Assembly: GCA_050084985.1 (NCBI GenBank)
Contig: JBITNC010000002.1
Span: forward strand, 12,834,001 to 12,898,000
Direction of reading: 5' to 3'
Origin: Nageia nagi
Lineage: Eukaryota > Pinophyta
DNA: 64,000 bases
Below are positions 12,768 through 25,030 of the stretch, piece by piece (within the stretch, counting starts at the first letter, position 1; every line of letters begins with the position of its first letter). The position numbers and the translations under genes were made by a program. Below the pieces are notes generated by a model. The model ran no database searches. It worked only from the letters and a program-made list of their open reading frames with translations, and had not been told where the DNA came from.

Positions 12768-15463
12768 TTGATTAGGTCACTAACCAGAGCCAAAGGGTAT
12801 GGCACAATAGACTTTGACACGACTGAGAAGGGTATAAAAATCTTACACTCTAAAAATTTTCTTCATAATATAAAAGAACTTAACATGGGATTTTGTGAAG
12901 ATTGTGTGTATGGTAAACAAAGGAGAGTTATATTTCCAAAAGTAAGAAAAAGAAAGGAAAAGGAGAAGTTAGAGTTGCTTCTTACAGATGTACGGGGTCC
13001 TACAAAAGTAACTACACTTGGTGGCTCTTCTTACTTTGTGACCTTTTTGGATGACTCTAATAGAAAGACATGGGTCTATTACATTAAGTAAAAATTTGAT
13101 TTGTTTGAAACATTAAATAATTAGAAGGCATTAGTTGAAGATAAAATAGGTTTAACATTAAAAAAATCTCAAATCTAATAATATGGTGAATTTTATACTA
13201 AAGAGTTGGATACCATTTGTTCACATAATGGCATTAGAAGAATAATGGTTATTCCAAGAACTCCTTAAGAAAATGGGATTATGAAAAGAATGAATATAGC
13301 TATTTTGGAAATAACTAGAGGCATAAGGATACATATAGGTTTACTTTTAAATCTTAGGAATAATGTTCTTGATTTTGTTATTTACTTGATTAATAAGGGT
13401 CCATATACTACTTTATATGGAGGAATTCTTAAGGATATGTTGATAGGTAAAAGGTAAAATTAATCATTCCTTAGAATATTTAGTTATGAGGTTTTTGTAC
13501 ACATTCATAAATAAAATAGGGTGATGTTTAATGTAAATTCTCATAAATTCTACTTCATTGGATATGGTGTTGAAAGTTTGGGTTTCACATTATGGGATGT
13601 TGATAATCATAACATCATAAAAATGAAAGATGTAATATTCAATGAAAAATGTATGTACAAAGATAGGTTGTAGGTCAATAAAAAGTAAGAGGAAGAGAAA
13701 ACAATATTTGTAACTCTTGATGATATTGAGAAGCATGAGAAACCTAAAGAGTAAAGAGATGGTATTCAAAAATAATAACCCCAAACTCCACCTATAGTTG
13801 TGAGGAGAGCATCAAGGATTAGTAAACCTCTTGAAAATTATTCTCCTTCTCTTTATTATGTGCTTTATACTGATAGTGGTGAACCTAAGTGTTTTGATGA
13901 AGCCATGAAAATAGGTACAAAAATTAAGTGGGAGCATGCCATTAAGGAAGAGATGGACACTTTACTTTAGAACCAAAATTAGAGTTTAGTTGATCTTCTT
14001 AAAGGTAAAATAGAGCTTATTAATAAATGGTTGTATATGCTAAAGGAAGAGGTAGATGGTCAAAAGAGGTACAAAGAAAGGCTTGTAGTATAAGGGTTTT
14101 CTCTAAATAAAGGTATAGATTTTGATGAAATCCTTTCCTTGATTGTAAAAATGACCTCCATTAGAGAAATCTTAAGTATTGTGGCTATTTAAAATCTTAA
14201 TTATTGTGGCTATTTAAAATCTTAAGTATTGTGGCTATTTAAATCTTAAGTATTGTGGCTATTTAAAATCTTAATTGTTGTGGCTATTTACATGCATTAG
14301 CCTCAAGTTTTTGAGGTTAAAGGTAAATAAGGTTATGTATGTAAGTTTGAAAAAATCTTATATGGCCTCAAACAAGATCCTAGATAGTGGCACCTAAAAT
14401 TTGACTCTTTCATGGTAACTAATGAACTATGTAGATGTCAATTGGATCATTGTGTGTATTTTAAGAAGATAAAAATATGGAAACTAAATTATACTTATTT
14501 TTTATGTGGAAGATATGCTAGTAGCAGGAACTAGTATGCATGTTATTGTTAATTTTAAAGAAAATTTGGCTAAATATTTTGCAATGAAGGATTTGTATGA
14601 GGCTAAATAAGTTCTTGGAATGAAAATAATTAGAGGAAAATAAGACCATATGGTAAATTTAACTCAAAATGATTATATTGGAAAGGTACTTAATAGGTTT
14701 ATTTGAAGGATACAAAATATGTGACTACACCATTAGTAAGATATTTTAAACTCACTAAAGATATAATTCCTAAGACAAAAGAGGAATAATAATATATGAC
14801 TAAATTTCCCTATTCTTTGGTGGTTGGGAGTTTAATTTATGCAATAGTGTGTACTAGATAACATATAAGATAAGCACGAGGAGTTATAAGTAGGTTCATG
14901 AACAATCTAAGAAAGGGTTGTTGGCAAACGAATAAGTGGATTCTCATGTATTTGAGGGGTAATTCTCATAATTATTTGTATTTTGGAGGTTCTAACACTC
15001 TTTTGTAAGGTAATGTTGATTCAAATATGAAAAATCATCTTAGTGGTGGAATAAGCACTATATGTTATGTCTTTACCATTGGTGGTATAATAATTAGTAG
15101 GATCTCTTAGCTCCAACAAGTTGTAGCTCTCTCAACCATACAAGTTGAATATGTTGTTGCTAAAAAGATAATCAAGTAACAAATTTAGTTGCAAAGATTA
15201 TTAGAGGAATTGGTTAAGGTACAATAATATGCAAAGATATGGAGTTATATACAAAGTGTTATCTATCTCACAAATAACTTAGCCTTTCATTTGAGAACCA
15301 AGAACATAAAACATTCCTATCATTTCATTCATTCAACATTGGAGGATGGTTCAATAATGTTTGGGAAGATTCATATTTCATAAAATCCTACAAATATGTT
15401 AATTAAATTTGTAACAAAGGATAAGTTTGAATTTTTCTCAACTTTAGTTGGCCTTAAAGAGTG
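12768..15463 (+). pseudogene. pol: Ty1/copia pol pseudogene (integrase to RNase H)
   Basis: Domains in order: GAG-pre-integrase zinc region (GFCEDCVYGKQRR, about 12885-12930); integrase start LLLTDVRGPTKVTTLGGSSY; later integrase words RTP, stop, ENGIMKRMN (about 13255-13290) and FFIGYG-like text near 13555; reverse transcriptase (WEHAIKEEMDTLL at about 13930, ILYGLKQDPR near 14365); RNase H (VALSTIQVEYVVAKK at about 15124). The frame ends TLVGLKE, stop at 15463. Many stops and frameshifts are present. The reverse-transcriptase signature normally YVDD reads YVED at 14503-14514, which should abolish or impair polymerase activity. Gag and protease are missing upstream. Confidence 0.85.
14168..14290 (+). 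repeat. 25-bp tandem repeat inside copia reverse transcriptase
   Basis: AATCTTAAGTATTGTGGCTA plus TTTAA is repeated five times with small changes (TTAATTATTG, TTAATTGTTG). It lies where the enzyme normally has the single phrase for I-x-x-ILSIVAI before the catalytic region. The unit length is not a multiple of three, so the expansion shifts the frame and arose in an already dead copy or killed it. Confidence 0.85.
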
Positions 15464-15496
15464 AAGATCAAGATGAGTAGTTTTCAACCCATTCTG

Positions 15497-15580
15497 TAAT
15501 GTGGTGTAGTGGAATCAGTCTCTAAGTGGTAGATTATAGAGTATGGATACTAATTTCTAGGCTAAGTTTGAATCTCAATG
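15497..15580 (+). ncRNA. Possible tRNA-derived SINE head or tRNA relic
   Basis: TGGTGTAGTGG (about 15502-15512) fits the RNA polymerase III A box at all fixed positions, and GTTTGAATC about 60 bases later fits the B box with one mismatch. It sits just after the end of the copia pol frame. No cloverleaf closes convincingly and no poly-A tail is clear, so this may be chance. Confidence 0.25.
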
Positions 15581-15989
15581 AATTTATTTTTTATCAATCC
15601 TTAAAGGCCCAATTTGGTAGGGATTGACATGTCGATCAACTAATAAGTATGATAATCAATCCTACAGGTATTTTTGGCACTGGAGTAACAGTCAATATTC
15701 TATATGCTAATCAAGATGTGATAGTCAATATGATGTAGGTTGATTAGAAAATAGAGACAATGAAACTCCATTTTAGGTAGTCAAAATCATGCCTCATCAA
15801 TCCATAATTTTATTATTAGGTGTTATAATTAGGGTGGGACATTATCTTATGAATTATAATAAATATAAAAAGGTTTTATTAAAGACACTAGTAGAGAATT
15901 AATTGATGCTAACATTTTTGTAAGTACTTTTGTAGAAATATTTGATTCTTTTAAGTAGATTAACATGATGTAATTTTATAATGAAGAAC

Positions 15990-18900
15990 TTTCTACACAA
16001 AAAATCATCAATTACAACTTAGCCCTTCATATCAAGATCAAAAGAAATGGAAAAACTACCAAGGAAGCATTAGTGGATATAGGATCTAGTCTTAATATTT
16101 ATTCTCTCCATTTTATCAAATATTTTAATGAGAAACTTATTAACAGAATTAGAATATGAGATTTGAATCAATATCTTTGATAATTTTGAAAAAGTTTACA
16201 CAAGTTACATTTATTTTCAATCAAAGTGGGCTCCAACATGATTAAAACCAAAGTCTATGTGATAAACAAGAAGTTTTCTTATAAATGTTTTTTTTTTCAA
16301 GACCATGCATTCATGCCATGGGGGTTTCACTGATGCTTAAAATTTCCACATGAGGGAGAAATGCACCAGTTGTATACATAATATGATCCTAAAACCATTA
16401 TCAGAAGGGTAGAGGCTACCTTCATTCCATATAATAAAATTCACATAAGGCTAAATTCAAGAGCAAGATGCATGAGTCTAATATTGAAGAAATGGTGATA
16501 GGATCATATAAATTTAAAGATAAATATATTATTGGAGTGATCAAAGAAAATGGCTATCCCAAGTAGAAATATCCCTTAGTGTTAATGCTTCCCTTAGCAC
16601 TAATGTTATTGTGCATGCTTGACAAAGAAAGAAAAAGAAATTTGAGAGGTTCTCTATAATGAAGATACTTCATCATCTGAGTTTGAGATAGATTTATCTA
16701 TCATGGAAGAAGAACCTAAGGTTAAATAGAAATAAATAAACCAATGAATGACCAAGAAATAACATGCCAAAGTACAAGTAAAAGTATTTTTGTAAATGCT
16801 CCTTTTATTTCTTGTTATTTGAGTCTTCACAAGCATAAAGGAGGTGGATGAAATGTAGATGAGAAAGGAATTATTTCCATTTATGAAGTACAAGATACTC
16901 ATCCCAAAAGAGATCCTAAGAATAAACATGGAGCTATCCATGACAAGAAGCATGATTCAACTTTCAGTTCAGCTAGTTTTAAGTCATATGTGGAAGGATT
17001 TGATTTCAAAGGAGAGATAATTTCCATGGTGTAAATATTATAATATCAAGGTAAAGTACAAAATAGGAAAGCTTCTAAGAACACCAACACTAGTGTTGTA
17101 ACTAGCACAAGTGCTAGGAAAATAAAGTGCAACTAGTGTTGTAACTAGCAATGTTACAGTTCTTTCCTTACCTAACCTTGAAAACTATTTTTAGGTTGAT
17201 ACCAAAGCTAGTGACTATGCCATGGGAGCATTTTTATTACAAAATCAATGTTTTATATGTTAATATTTATATATATTAAGTATTATATTAAGAAAATACC
17301 CTATTTACATATCATAAGGAGTTATATTCATTTTTTCAAAGTGTTAAGAAATAAAAATATTATTTGATAAAAAAATCCATTTTTCATACTGGTCATCAAC
17401 CTTTGTAATATTTGCAATCTTATTCTAAGCTACAGCAAACTAGATATTTTTGTTGGATGGGATTCTTATATTAATTCCATTTTGTGATCAAGTACAAGAA
17501 ATTTTCTCAAAATAAGATGATAAATATGTTATCTCAACTACCAATTACCACAGTTGGAGTGATACTCCAAAATAGTTCTTTTGTGCATGAGCAGTACAAT
17601 GAACAATATGTTGAAGATCCTAATTTCAAGGAGGTTTATCAAATACTACTTCAAAGTGATGATGATAATAATTTTTATTACCACATTCATGATAAAATAA
17701 AATAAAAAATTAGTCAAGGGTAAACTATGCATTCCCATTAGTGATAGAGATAATCTCATACTAGAAGCCCACACTTCTCACATAGGGGGATATTTTAGTA
17801 TTGGTACTTGGGTATTGATAATTTTGAATGATATTTTTATTATCCTATAATATAATAATATGTATCCAAGTATATTAAATGTTATGTATTATGCAATGTT
17901 AACAATCCAAGTAACAAGAAACTTGGTCTTTACATGCCCTTGCCAGTTAGTACACGACCATGTGAGACAATTTCCAAGGATTTTTTGGGTGATTTATCAT
18001 TTTTCAAAAGAGGTCATGATTATTTTTTTGTGATAGCTTATTATTTTATTAAAATATGTATTTTTATTCTATGTAAATAACAATCATAAGACAAGAGGCT
18101 GCTAATCTCTTTATTGCTAAGTTATGGTTCATGTTGGTCTTCCTACTTCCATTATTTTAGATGGTGATTCCAAATTTCTTGAAATTTTTTGGACATATTT
18201 ATCAAAGAGGATGGAAACTAAGTTTAATAGGAGTACTAAATTTCATCTATATATAAATGGACAAAATGAGTTAGTAAATAGAATAGTGATGCATCTTTTA
18301 AGAGGGTATTGTGAAAAGCATCCCAAGGCATGGGATGAACATCTTTATTACATTTAGTATGCATATAATTAGGCTTTGCATTCATCCACCAACAAAATAC
18401 CTTTTGATATATATTTTGGTTATTTTCCAAAAAAAAAATTTTACATGATTTTTGCTTCTTCTAAGAATAAAGATACCAATATTCACAATGAAAAGGAATG
18501 TTCCAAGAAGTTCATTGAGAGGATTTAGTTAGTTCATTAGAAGGTGCAAAAGTAGTTGGAAAAGATAAAATACAAATATAACCAAAGGAATTATCATCAT
18601 TATGTGGCTCATAAGTTTTAAGTGGGATATAAAGTATGTGTTTAGTTGAGTAAGGAAAGATTGCATATTACAGGAAAGAAATTGAAACCATTGAGGTATG
18701 ATCATTTTATAATTATTGCAAAAATCATTGGTAATTTTTTATATTTAGATCTATCACCATTCATGCAAATATATTCATTTTTGAATATTAAAAACTTGAA
18801 ATTGTATGAGCCAACATTGATCACAAAATATAAGAAAGGAATTATTTTACTTTTAATTGATGATTAACTCTTGAGAATATGGATGAGTTACCTAAGGATA

Positions 18901-19060
18901 TGGTTTTGAAAAACAATACTAGATCATCTTGTAGTGGTATACATGAGGTTTATCATATTGACTTAAAGGAACAACATCCAATAAAGGCCAAATGGTTCAA
19001 GGTTGATCACATGAGGGAACTTTACCCTCACCTCATCTCATCATCTTGGATTTTTTTGGA
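15990..19060 (+). pseudogene. pol: Ty3/gypsy pol pseudogene (protease to integrase C-terminus)
   Basis: Protease region at about 16045-16130: KEALVDIGSSLNIYS, with the catalytic DTG changed to DIG. An RNase H start with (D to K) TKASDYAMGAFLLQNQ lies at about 17200-17250, followed by the RNase H to integrase linker (KYKKFSQNKMINMLSQLP, 17490) and EAHTSHIGGYF near 17768. Integrase core: VHVGLPTSIILDGDSKFLEI (18126) and later QNELVNRIVMHLLRGYCEKH. The C-terminal end EQHPIKAKWFKVDHMRELYP (about 18970-19030) is typical of this gypsy group. Most of reverse transcriptase is unreadable between 16.4 and 17.2 kb. Its 3' LTR appears to have been separated by the chromovirus at 19,662-26,099. Confidence 0.8.
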
Positions 19061-19661
19061 GATTACAATATACATTATTGGGTTGGTGTGATCCAAATTT
19101 TGCATCAATTCAAAATATTAAATAATCTATCTCATCATAAATATTTTCTCTCTAACTTTTTTAGTGCTTTAAATGGATTGAAAATATGATCACATATGTA
19201 TAATTTATGAGGTTTTAAATTTTTATTGATTTAATTAAAAAGTAAAAGAAAAAATAAATATCAAGACACCAAAGTTGAGCCTACACCATGAAGAGGTGAT
19301 TAGACAGAGTCAATAGGTACATACAGTTTAACGAAGGTCAATAATCAGCATATGACAAATTAGGAAGGTATACATGGGGCACACCTGTAAAAAATTATGT
19401 CAAAGAGGGTTGTATGTGGTTATATCCACCCATGCATAAGTAAAAGAGGATAACCAAGGGATCCACCCACATGGGGGATCAACTTGACATGTAACGGCCT
19501 CCCCACACACCTCACTAATCATCCCTTCTTATCAACACTAATGCAACCCTTCAAATTCCAATCTTCATCACCCATATGATGCAACGTACCCATTATCTCC
19601 AACTTTTCAACCACTCATTTGACCATTTTTAAATGTATATGCAATATTTGGGGGTATATGG

Positions 19662-19977
19662 TGTTATGAACCAAGTTCCTAAAATAGCATAAAATCATAA
19701 GAGAAAGAGCTCAATGCCTTGAATAAGAGATAAAATTAGTAATAAGCCACTTTGAGGGGGCAACCTCCTTTACATCACATCAATTACACAACAATAGACA
19801 ATACAAATGATAATACCTCCTTAGTATATATAGGAATCCAAGGGGTGCCACTACAATGAAAGGACACTAGCCGACATAACAATAATAATGTAATGGAATA
19901 ACAATAACCATAGTGGGCTTCTATGGGACACATAATAATAATATATGGGCTACATGAGTAGTATAGGGGACCTAACA
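19662..19977 (-). repeat. 3' LTR of the chromovirus
   Basis: On the minus strand it starts TGTTAGGTCCCC at 19977 and ends GGTTCATAACA at 19662. It aligns end to end with 25784-26099 at the same length. Confidence 0.9.
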
Positions 19978-19995
19978 TGCCCCTCTCCTTCAAAA
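19978..19995 (-). other. Polypurine tract of the chromovirus
   Basis: The minus strand reads TTTTTGAAGGAGAGGGGCA immediately before the TGTTAGG of the 3' LTR. Confidence 0.7.
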
Positions 19996-20006
19996 AAATA
20001 TTATCC

Positions 20007-20384
20007 TCAATGTTTAAGTAGTTTTGGATGCTTCTGTAGAAAATTCTCATCTTCCCATGTGGAATCTTCAGCAGGTAGGTTCTTCCACTTAATGAGATAC
20101 TCTGAAATTGATTGATTTCTTAGCTTATGGATTCTTGATTCAATGATTACTTCTAGCTCCAATATAATTTTCCCTTCCTCATCAAGTTTTTGAAGTGTAT
20201 TTTGAACTGGGATCTTATCACCGATAATCTTCTTTAAGCATGAAACATGAAAAATTGGGTGTACTTGTGAAGAAACTGGAAGCTCCAATTTGTATGCCAT
20301 ACTACCAATCTTTTGCAACACCTTATAAGGCCCATAGTACTTGGGAGATAGTTTGTTATCCTTCTTATTTTGATTGAGGGACAT
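20007..20384 (-). pseudogene. pol: Chromovirus integrase tail and chromodomain
   Basis: This 125-codon open stretch begins with the integrase GPY/F module (LSPKYYGPYKVLQKIGSMAY), followed by VHPIFHVSCLKK. It then has a chromodomain with the aromatic and acidic landmarks SEYLIKWKNLPAEDSTWEDE (about 20044-20104) and a final QKHPKLLKH. In chromoviruses this module directs integration by binding modified histones, usually methylated H3K9 chromatin. The stretch itself has no stop and looks nearly intact. It is the last part of the pol frame. Confidence 0.85.
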
Positions 20385-20477
20385 CTATCTGTATGGTTGT
20401 AGCTATAAAAATACCCAATCACCCACTTCAAAACTTCTTTCACTACGATGTTGATTTGCTTGTTGTTTCATTTGATT

Positions 20478-21560
20478 CTATGCCAAGGTCAGGTTATCCT
20501 TTAAGAGTTGGAGAACTTTTTGTTGATGCTCGATGTGATCTTCCACTACTTGAACCTTTGATTTTTCTTTTAGATATGATTTGATGGATGGTGGATGATA
20601 TCCATAAAGAGCCATAAATGGGGTCATTTTTGCTATGGTATGGAAGGAAGTGTTATACCACCATTCTGCCAAAGATAACCACTTGACCCATTGTGTTTAT
20701 TTATCAGATACAAAGCAATAAAGATATCCTCCCAAACATTTGTTCACTATCTCAGTTTTCCCATCAGATTGAGGATGATAAGATGAGCTATGAGCCAATT
20801 GAGTATCGAGGTAAGAAAATAATTCTATCCAAAAATTCCCAATGAAAATGGGAACTTTGTCACTTACAATAATCTTTGGGTTTCCATGTAATTTTTGAAC
20901 TATCTCTATGAATGTAGTAGTGATTGTACTAGCTTTGAAGGGATGGGATAGTGCACAAAAGTGTGCATACTTGGTAAGTCTATCAACAACCACCATGATG
21001 ACACTCTTTCCTTCAGACTTGGGTAGAGCTGTGATAGGATCCATTGAGACTTCCTCCCAATGCTGACTTGTAATGGGTAATGGTTGTAAAAGAACTAGGG
21101 TCTTGATTGTCTCAACTTTATTTTGTTGGCATACCAAACATTCTACCACAAACTTTTGGATATTAGATTTAAGGCCATCCCAAAAAAATTCCTTCTTGAC
21201 TTTGTGGTAAGTTTTTAAAACTCTTGAGTGCCCTCCTAGAGGAGAGGTGTGTAATTCCAAAAGAACCTTTTGTTTGAGTTGGGATTTCTTACATAAATAT
21301 AAGTGATCCTTGTACCATAGAGAATTATTTTTCCAACTGAATGTATCAGACACACTAGGATCTTGTTGTAGTTTCTGAATGAGTGTCCACACCTCCTCAT
21401 CATTCCTCCATTCATCCCTTGCTTTAGTTATCCACTCATGTTGGAGAATTGAAATTGCACATATCAATACCTCAACATCCTCATCCTTTTTTGAGAGTGC
21501 ATTGGCCACAACATTTTGCTTCCCTATTTTATAAATGATTTCAAAATCATAACCCAACAT
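20478..21560 (-). pseudogene. pol: Chromovirus integrase
   Basis: An open stretch of 287 codons (21560-20697) continues after a frame break in 20672-20478. Seen: the zinc-binding segment from LHTSPLGGHSRVLKTYHK to CLVCQQNK; the catalytic core with SMDPITALPKSEGKS and VVVDRLTKYAHF; the second acidic site as IIVSDKVPIF, where SD is kept although the usual SDRDPIF is altered; and the Glu in HPQSDGKTEIVNK. The next stretch WWYNTSFHTIAKMTPFMALY is the standard end of the core. The D, D, E residues appear present. The break near 20,690 disrupts the polyprotein. Confidence 0.85.
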
Positions 21561-22651
21561 CTTTGTTGTTGCTCTTCTAAAGATAGTCTTTGTTTTAAGA
21601 AGTATTTAAGATTATCATGATCTGTTTTGACCTTGAAGTGTCTTCTCATTAGATAAGGATGCCATTTATTCAAGGCATGTAGTATTACCATCATTTCCTT
21701 CTCATAAATAGGTTTGTTTAAATTCTTTCCCTTTATTAGATGACTCTCAAAGGTAATGGGTCTTCCATTTTGCATTAAAATGGCACCAATACCATTTCTT
21801 TAGGCATCACATTCCACAATAAAAGTTTTTGTGAAGTTTGGTGTAGCTAATATAGGATCTTTGCACATTGCTTCTTTAAGATTTTCAAAGGCCTTAGTTG
21901 TTTCTAGAGTCCAAGAAAATGCATCTTTCTTTAGTAATATACTTAGAGGTGTAGCGATTCATCCATAATTCTTAACAAACTTGCGATAATACCCCATCAA
22001 CCCTAAAAATTTTCTAAGGTGCCTTAAGATTGTGGGAAGTATCCATTCCTTGATGGATTTATTTTTGTTAGGGTTTAGCTTAACACCCTCATGAGACATG
22101 ATATGACCCAAATATTCCACCTCCTATACCCCAAAGAAACATTTGGATGGTTTTGCATACAATTGTTGTGCCTCCAATAGTTTGAGCACCCTGTCAACAT
22201 GTTGAACATGATCTTTCCAAGACTTGTTGTAGATTAGTATATCATCAAAGAATACTAACACAAATTTTATAAGGAAGGGTTTGAAAATAAAATTCATCAA
22301 ACTTTAAAAAGTGGAAGGTGCATTAGTAAGGCCACAGGGCATGACCAAGAATTCATAATGACCTTCATGAGTTCTGAATGCTATTTTCAGAATGTCTTCT
22401 ATCTTCATTCTAATTTGATGATATCTTGAGCAAAGATCTAGCTTGGTGAAGTATTTTGCTCCATGTAATTCATCCAACAATTCATCAATGATAGCAATGG
22501 GAAATTTATCTTTAATAGTGAGCTTGTTTAGCTTTCTATAATCTAGACACATGCACCATGCTCCCTCCTTCTTAAGCACCATTACTACTGGGGAAGATAA
22601 AGAACTTTGACTTGGTCGAATTATACTTATTTCTAGCATTTCTACAATCAT
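21524..22651 (-). pseudogene. pol: Chromovirus reverse transcriptase and RNase H
   Basis: RT begins with [18 protein letters not shown] and [13 protein letters not shown], where the usual LDLRSGYHQ is altered, then [15 protein letters not shown] (ending at 22304). The catalytic FFDDIL is intact at about 22240-22252 in a neighbouring frame. RNase H follows as ILMQNGRPITFES, KPIYEKEMMVILHAL and FKVKTDHDNLKYFLKQRLSL (21775-21524). The frame changes near 22,300 and 21,780, and stops are scattered between. The enzyme would copy the element RNA and remove the template strand. Confidence 0.85.
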
Positions 22652-22807
22652 ATGCTCAATTTCACTCTTTTGGGCATATGGATATCTGTAAGGTCTGATG
22701 TTGGAAGGAAGACTTCCTAGAATTAAGTTAATACCATAATCATGATCTCAATTAGGGGGGAGACCTTTGGGAGTATCAAATACCTTGGGATACTTATCAA
22801 TGACTTT

Positions 22808-23173
22808 TTAGAGATCTAGAGAATTGCTTAGCTTAGATGTTTGGACATCTAGTGAGCATAATTGTACAATTACACCTCTTCTTTGCTTCCTCAAAAGTTT
22901 TGTCATACCATTAGAGTTGATTATCTTACAATATTTCACTTCATTACCCCTTAATTCAAACTCTTTTCCTTCCCAAGAAAATTTCATGAAAAGTTCTTTA
23001 AAATTAAAAGCCACTATTCCTAATGATTGTAACCATTGGACCCCTAAGATAATATCAGTAGCACCCATTGGAATGGTAATCATTGGACTTTTTAGTTCAT
23101 ATTTCCCCATGGTTAGATTGATACTATGGCACTTCCCTGAGCAATTTATAGTTCCTCCATCTACAACCATCAC
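22808..23173 (-). pseudogene. pol: Chromovirus protease region
   Basis: The 121-codon stretch contains MVVDGGTINCSGKC, then MITIPMGATDIILGVQWLQS and LGIVAFNFKELFMKF. This is the second half of the gypsy retropepsin-like domain and the linker to RT. The catalytic DSG/DTG part should lie just upstream, near 23,250, in another frame that is damaged. Confidence 0.7.
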
Positions 23174-23399
23174 TTGAAACTATGGCACTGGATATATGAA
23201 GCAATTCAAATCTTTGGCTATCTTGAAATGAATAAAATTATGTGTACTATCAAAGTCAATCAACAATATTACCTTTTTCTTCTTAATATATCCTTCTATC
23301 TTGAGAGTTTGAGGAGTAGTAATTCTAGCCAATGCATTACAAGATATGGTGGGAGTCATTTTTTCAGTAGTAATCTCTTCTAATTCTTTAGGTGTGGAT

Positions 23400-24502
23400 G
23401 ATTTTTCTTCTTTTTCTTCTTCTTAACATTCTATGTAGAATAATTTCTTCTCCCCACACTTATGTCCTTTAATGTACTTGCTATCATAATTGAAGCATAG
23501 ACCCTTTGCTCATCTTTCATCCATTTGTTGAGGTGTCAACCTTATAGGTTTAGGTAAGTGAGAAGAAGGAATATTATTTTCTTTATAGGTGTTCGAGGGG
23601 AACCTTTTAGTAGCCATTGCCATATTTTTACTTTCAACCTTCCTTTCCATCCTAAAAGCCATCTCTAATGATGTTGGTTCAAATAGATGCACCTCATGTT
23701 GAATGTTATCTCTTAAGGTTCCCATAAAGAGATCCAACAATCTATCACTTGGTATGTCATTCACTCTAAGATTCAAATTTTGAAATTGTTGAATGTGCTC
23801 CATCACTGAACCTTTTTGCCTTAGATTTTTCAATTGAGTAAAGAAGGAATTATTCTTAACATCCTCATGGTAGGCTATCAGTTCCTCTATAAAAATGGAC
23901 CAAGATATAATAGAACCCTTTTTATGTTCATAAAGCTATTGATACCATAAAACTTGCTCAGGCTCTAGATACAAGGATGCAATAGTTACTTTTTGTTATG
24001 TTGGTACTTGGTGTAGATCAAAAAAATGCTCCATTTGAAATATGCAAGTGATGGGGTCCTTTCCATCAAACTTCCTCACGTCTATCTTGGGGAGTTGGAT
24101 TCCCCTTGAGACCCATGCTTGATTACTTCCATTAGTAGAAGCATATTCTCCTAAATTAGGATTATTAATGAAGGGTTTATCTCCTTAAACAATATCATTA
24201 TTTTCCTAAGAACCCTGGGCCATATCAACATCTTTAGGAATATTTCCCTCTAGGTTTTGTATGAGTTGAAAAATCTTTTCCATATTAGTCACCAATTCTT
24301 CCCTCAAATTGATTAAATTAATTGATCTTACCATACCTTTCATCAAATCCCTTTTTAATTCCTCCAAATCACCCTTTTTTACATACCCTTTAACCAATTC
24401 TTCCAATTGGGATATTGAGAAGGATATGTCTTCACCTTTTGCTATAGTCATGGATGAACCCTCTGTAGGTCTAGGTGGTGTAGAAATTTTTTTTGATGGC
24501 AT
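23400..24502 (-). pseudogene. gag: Chromovirus gag
   Basis: An N-terminal stretch (24502-24206) carries a charged helical segment (QLEELVKGYVKKGDLEELKR). A second stretch (23833-23510) has the capsid pattern KNLRQKGSVMEHIQQFQNL and a long SLEMAFRMERKVE helix. Further on (about 23455-23505) is a zinc knuckle CFNYDSKYIKGHKCG, in which the second cysteine of C-x2-C-x4-GH-x4-C-type knuckles is replaced by Tyr. Stops separate the pieces. The start at 24502 is the first Met after the long untranslated leader. Confidence 0.7.
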
Positions 24503-24699
24503 TTTGATTGAGTATTACTATGGAGTAGGAATTTACCAAATGGTTTAGTCAAAGGTCCTCATAGGAGTATCCAATTCTCACAAACCATGATATACTGAAG
24601 GGTCCAACAATAGTACTTGGCCCAATATTTTAGAGCTCCAACCAAAGAGGATAGATTGTACCCTTGGTCGTACTACCAGAATACCTTTTGGTATGTGTG

Positions 24700-25030
24700 G
24701 GTAGTCTCCCTAAGTGCTATTCTTGGTGTATTGTAAAAAAAGGATGGTCAAAAGGTTAACTTGGTTGGTTTCAGGACTCTAGGGGGTCTCCCTATATACA
24801 CAAGGTACATGGGAGCTCAAATCTATGATAGTGTTGTCTAATGCATAATCGTTTGAAAAGGGTCCTTACTAATATACTCATGGTACATGAGTGAATCCTA
24901 AAGGACCTCTCTATATACCATGTACGTGCATGAGCATGATGGCCTCTCTATATACTCAAAGGTACATGAGAGAATCCAATAGTGGCCTAAGCGATATACT
25001 ACGAGTACATTGTAGGAGACCATAATTCCT
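24700..25030 (-). repeat. Degenerate repeat in the chromovirus leader
   Basis: A phrase resembling CTATATACTCAAGGTACATG recurs four or five times (about 24790, 24870, 24920, 24950, 25000) at irregular 40-80 bp spacing, with CCTCTCTATATAC twice. It lies between the primer site and gag. Confidence 0.5.

Noticed and set aside
22824-23177. Plus-strand open frame of 117 codons
   Set aside because: It is the opposite-strand shadow of the chromovirus protease region.
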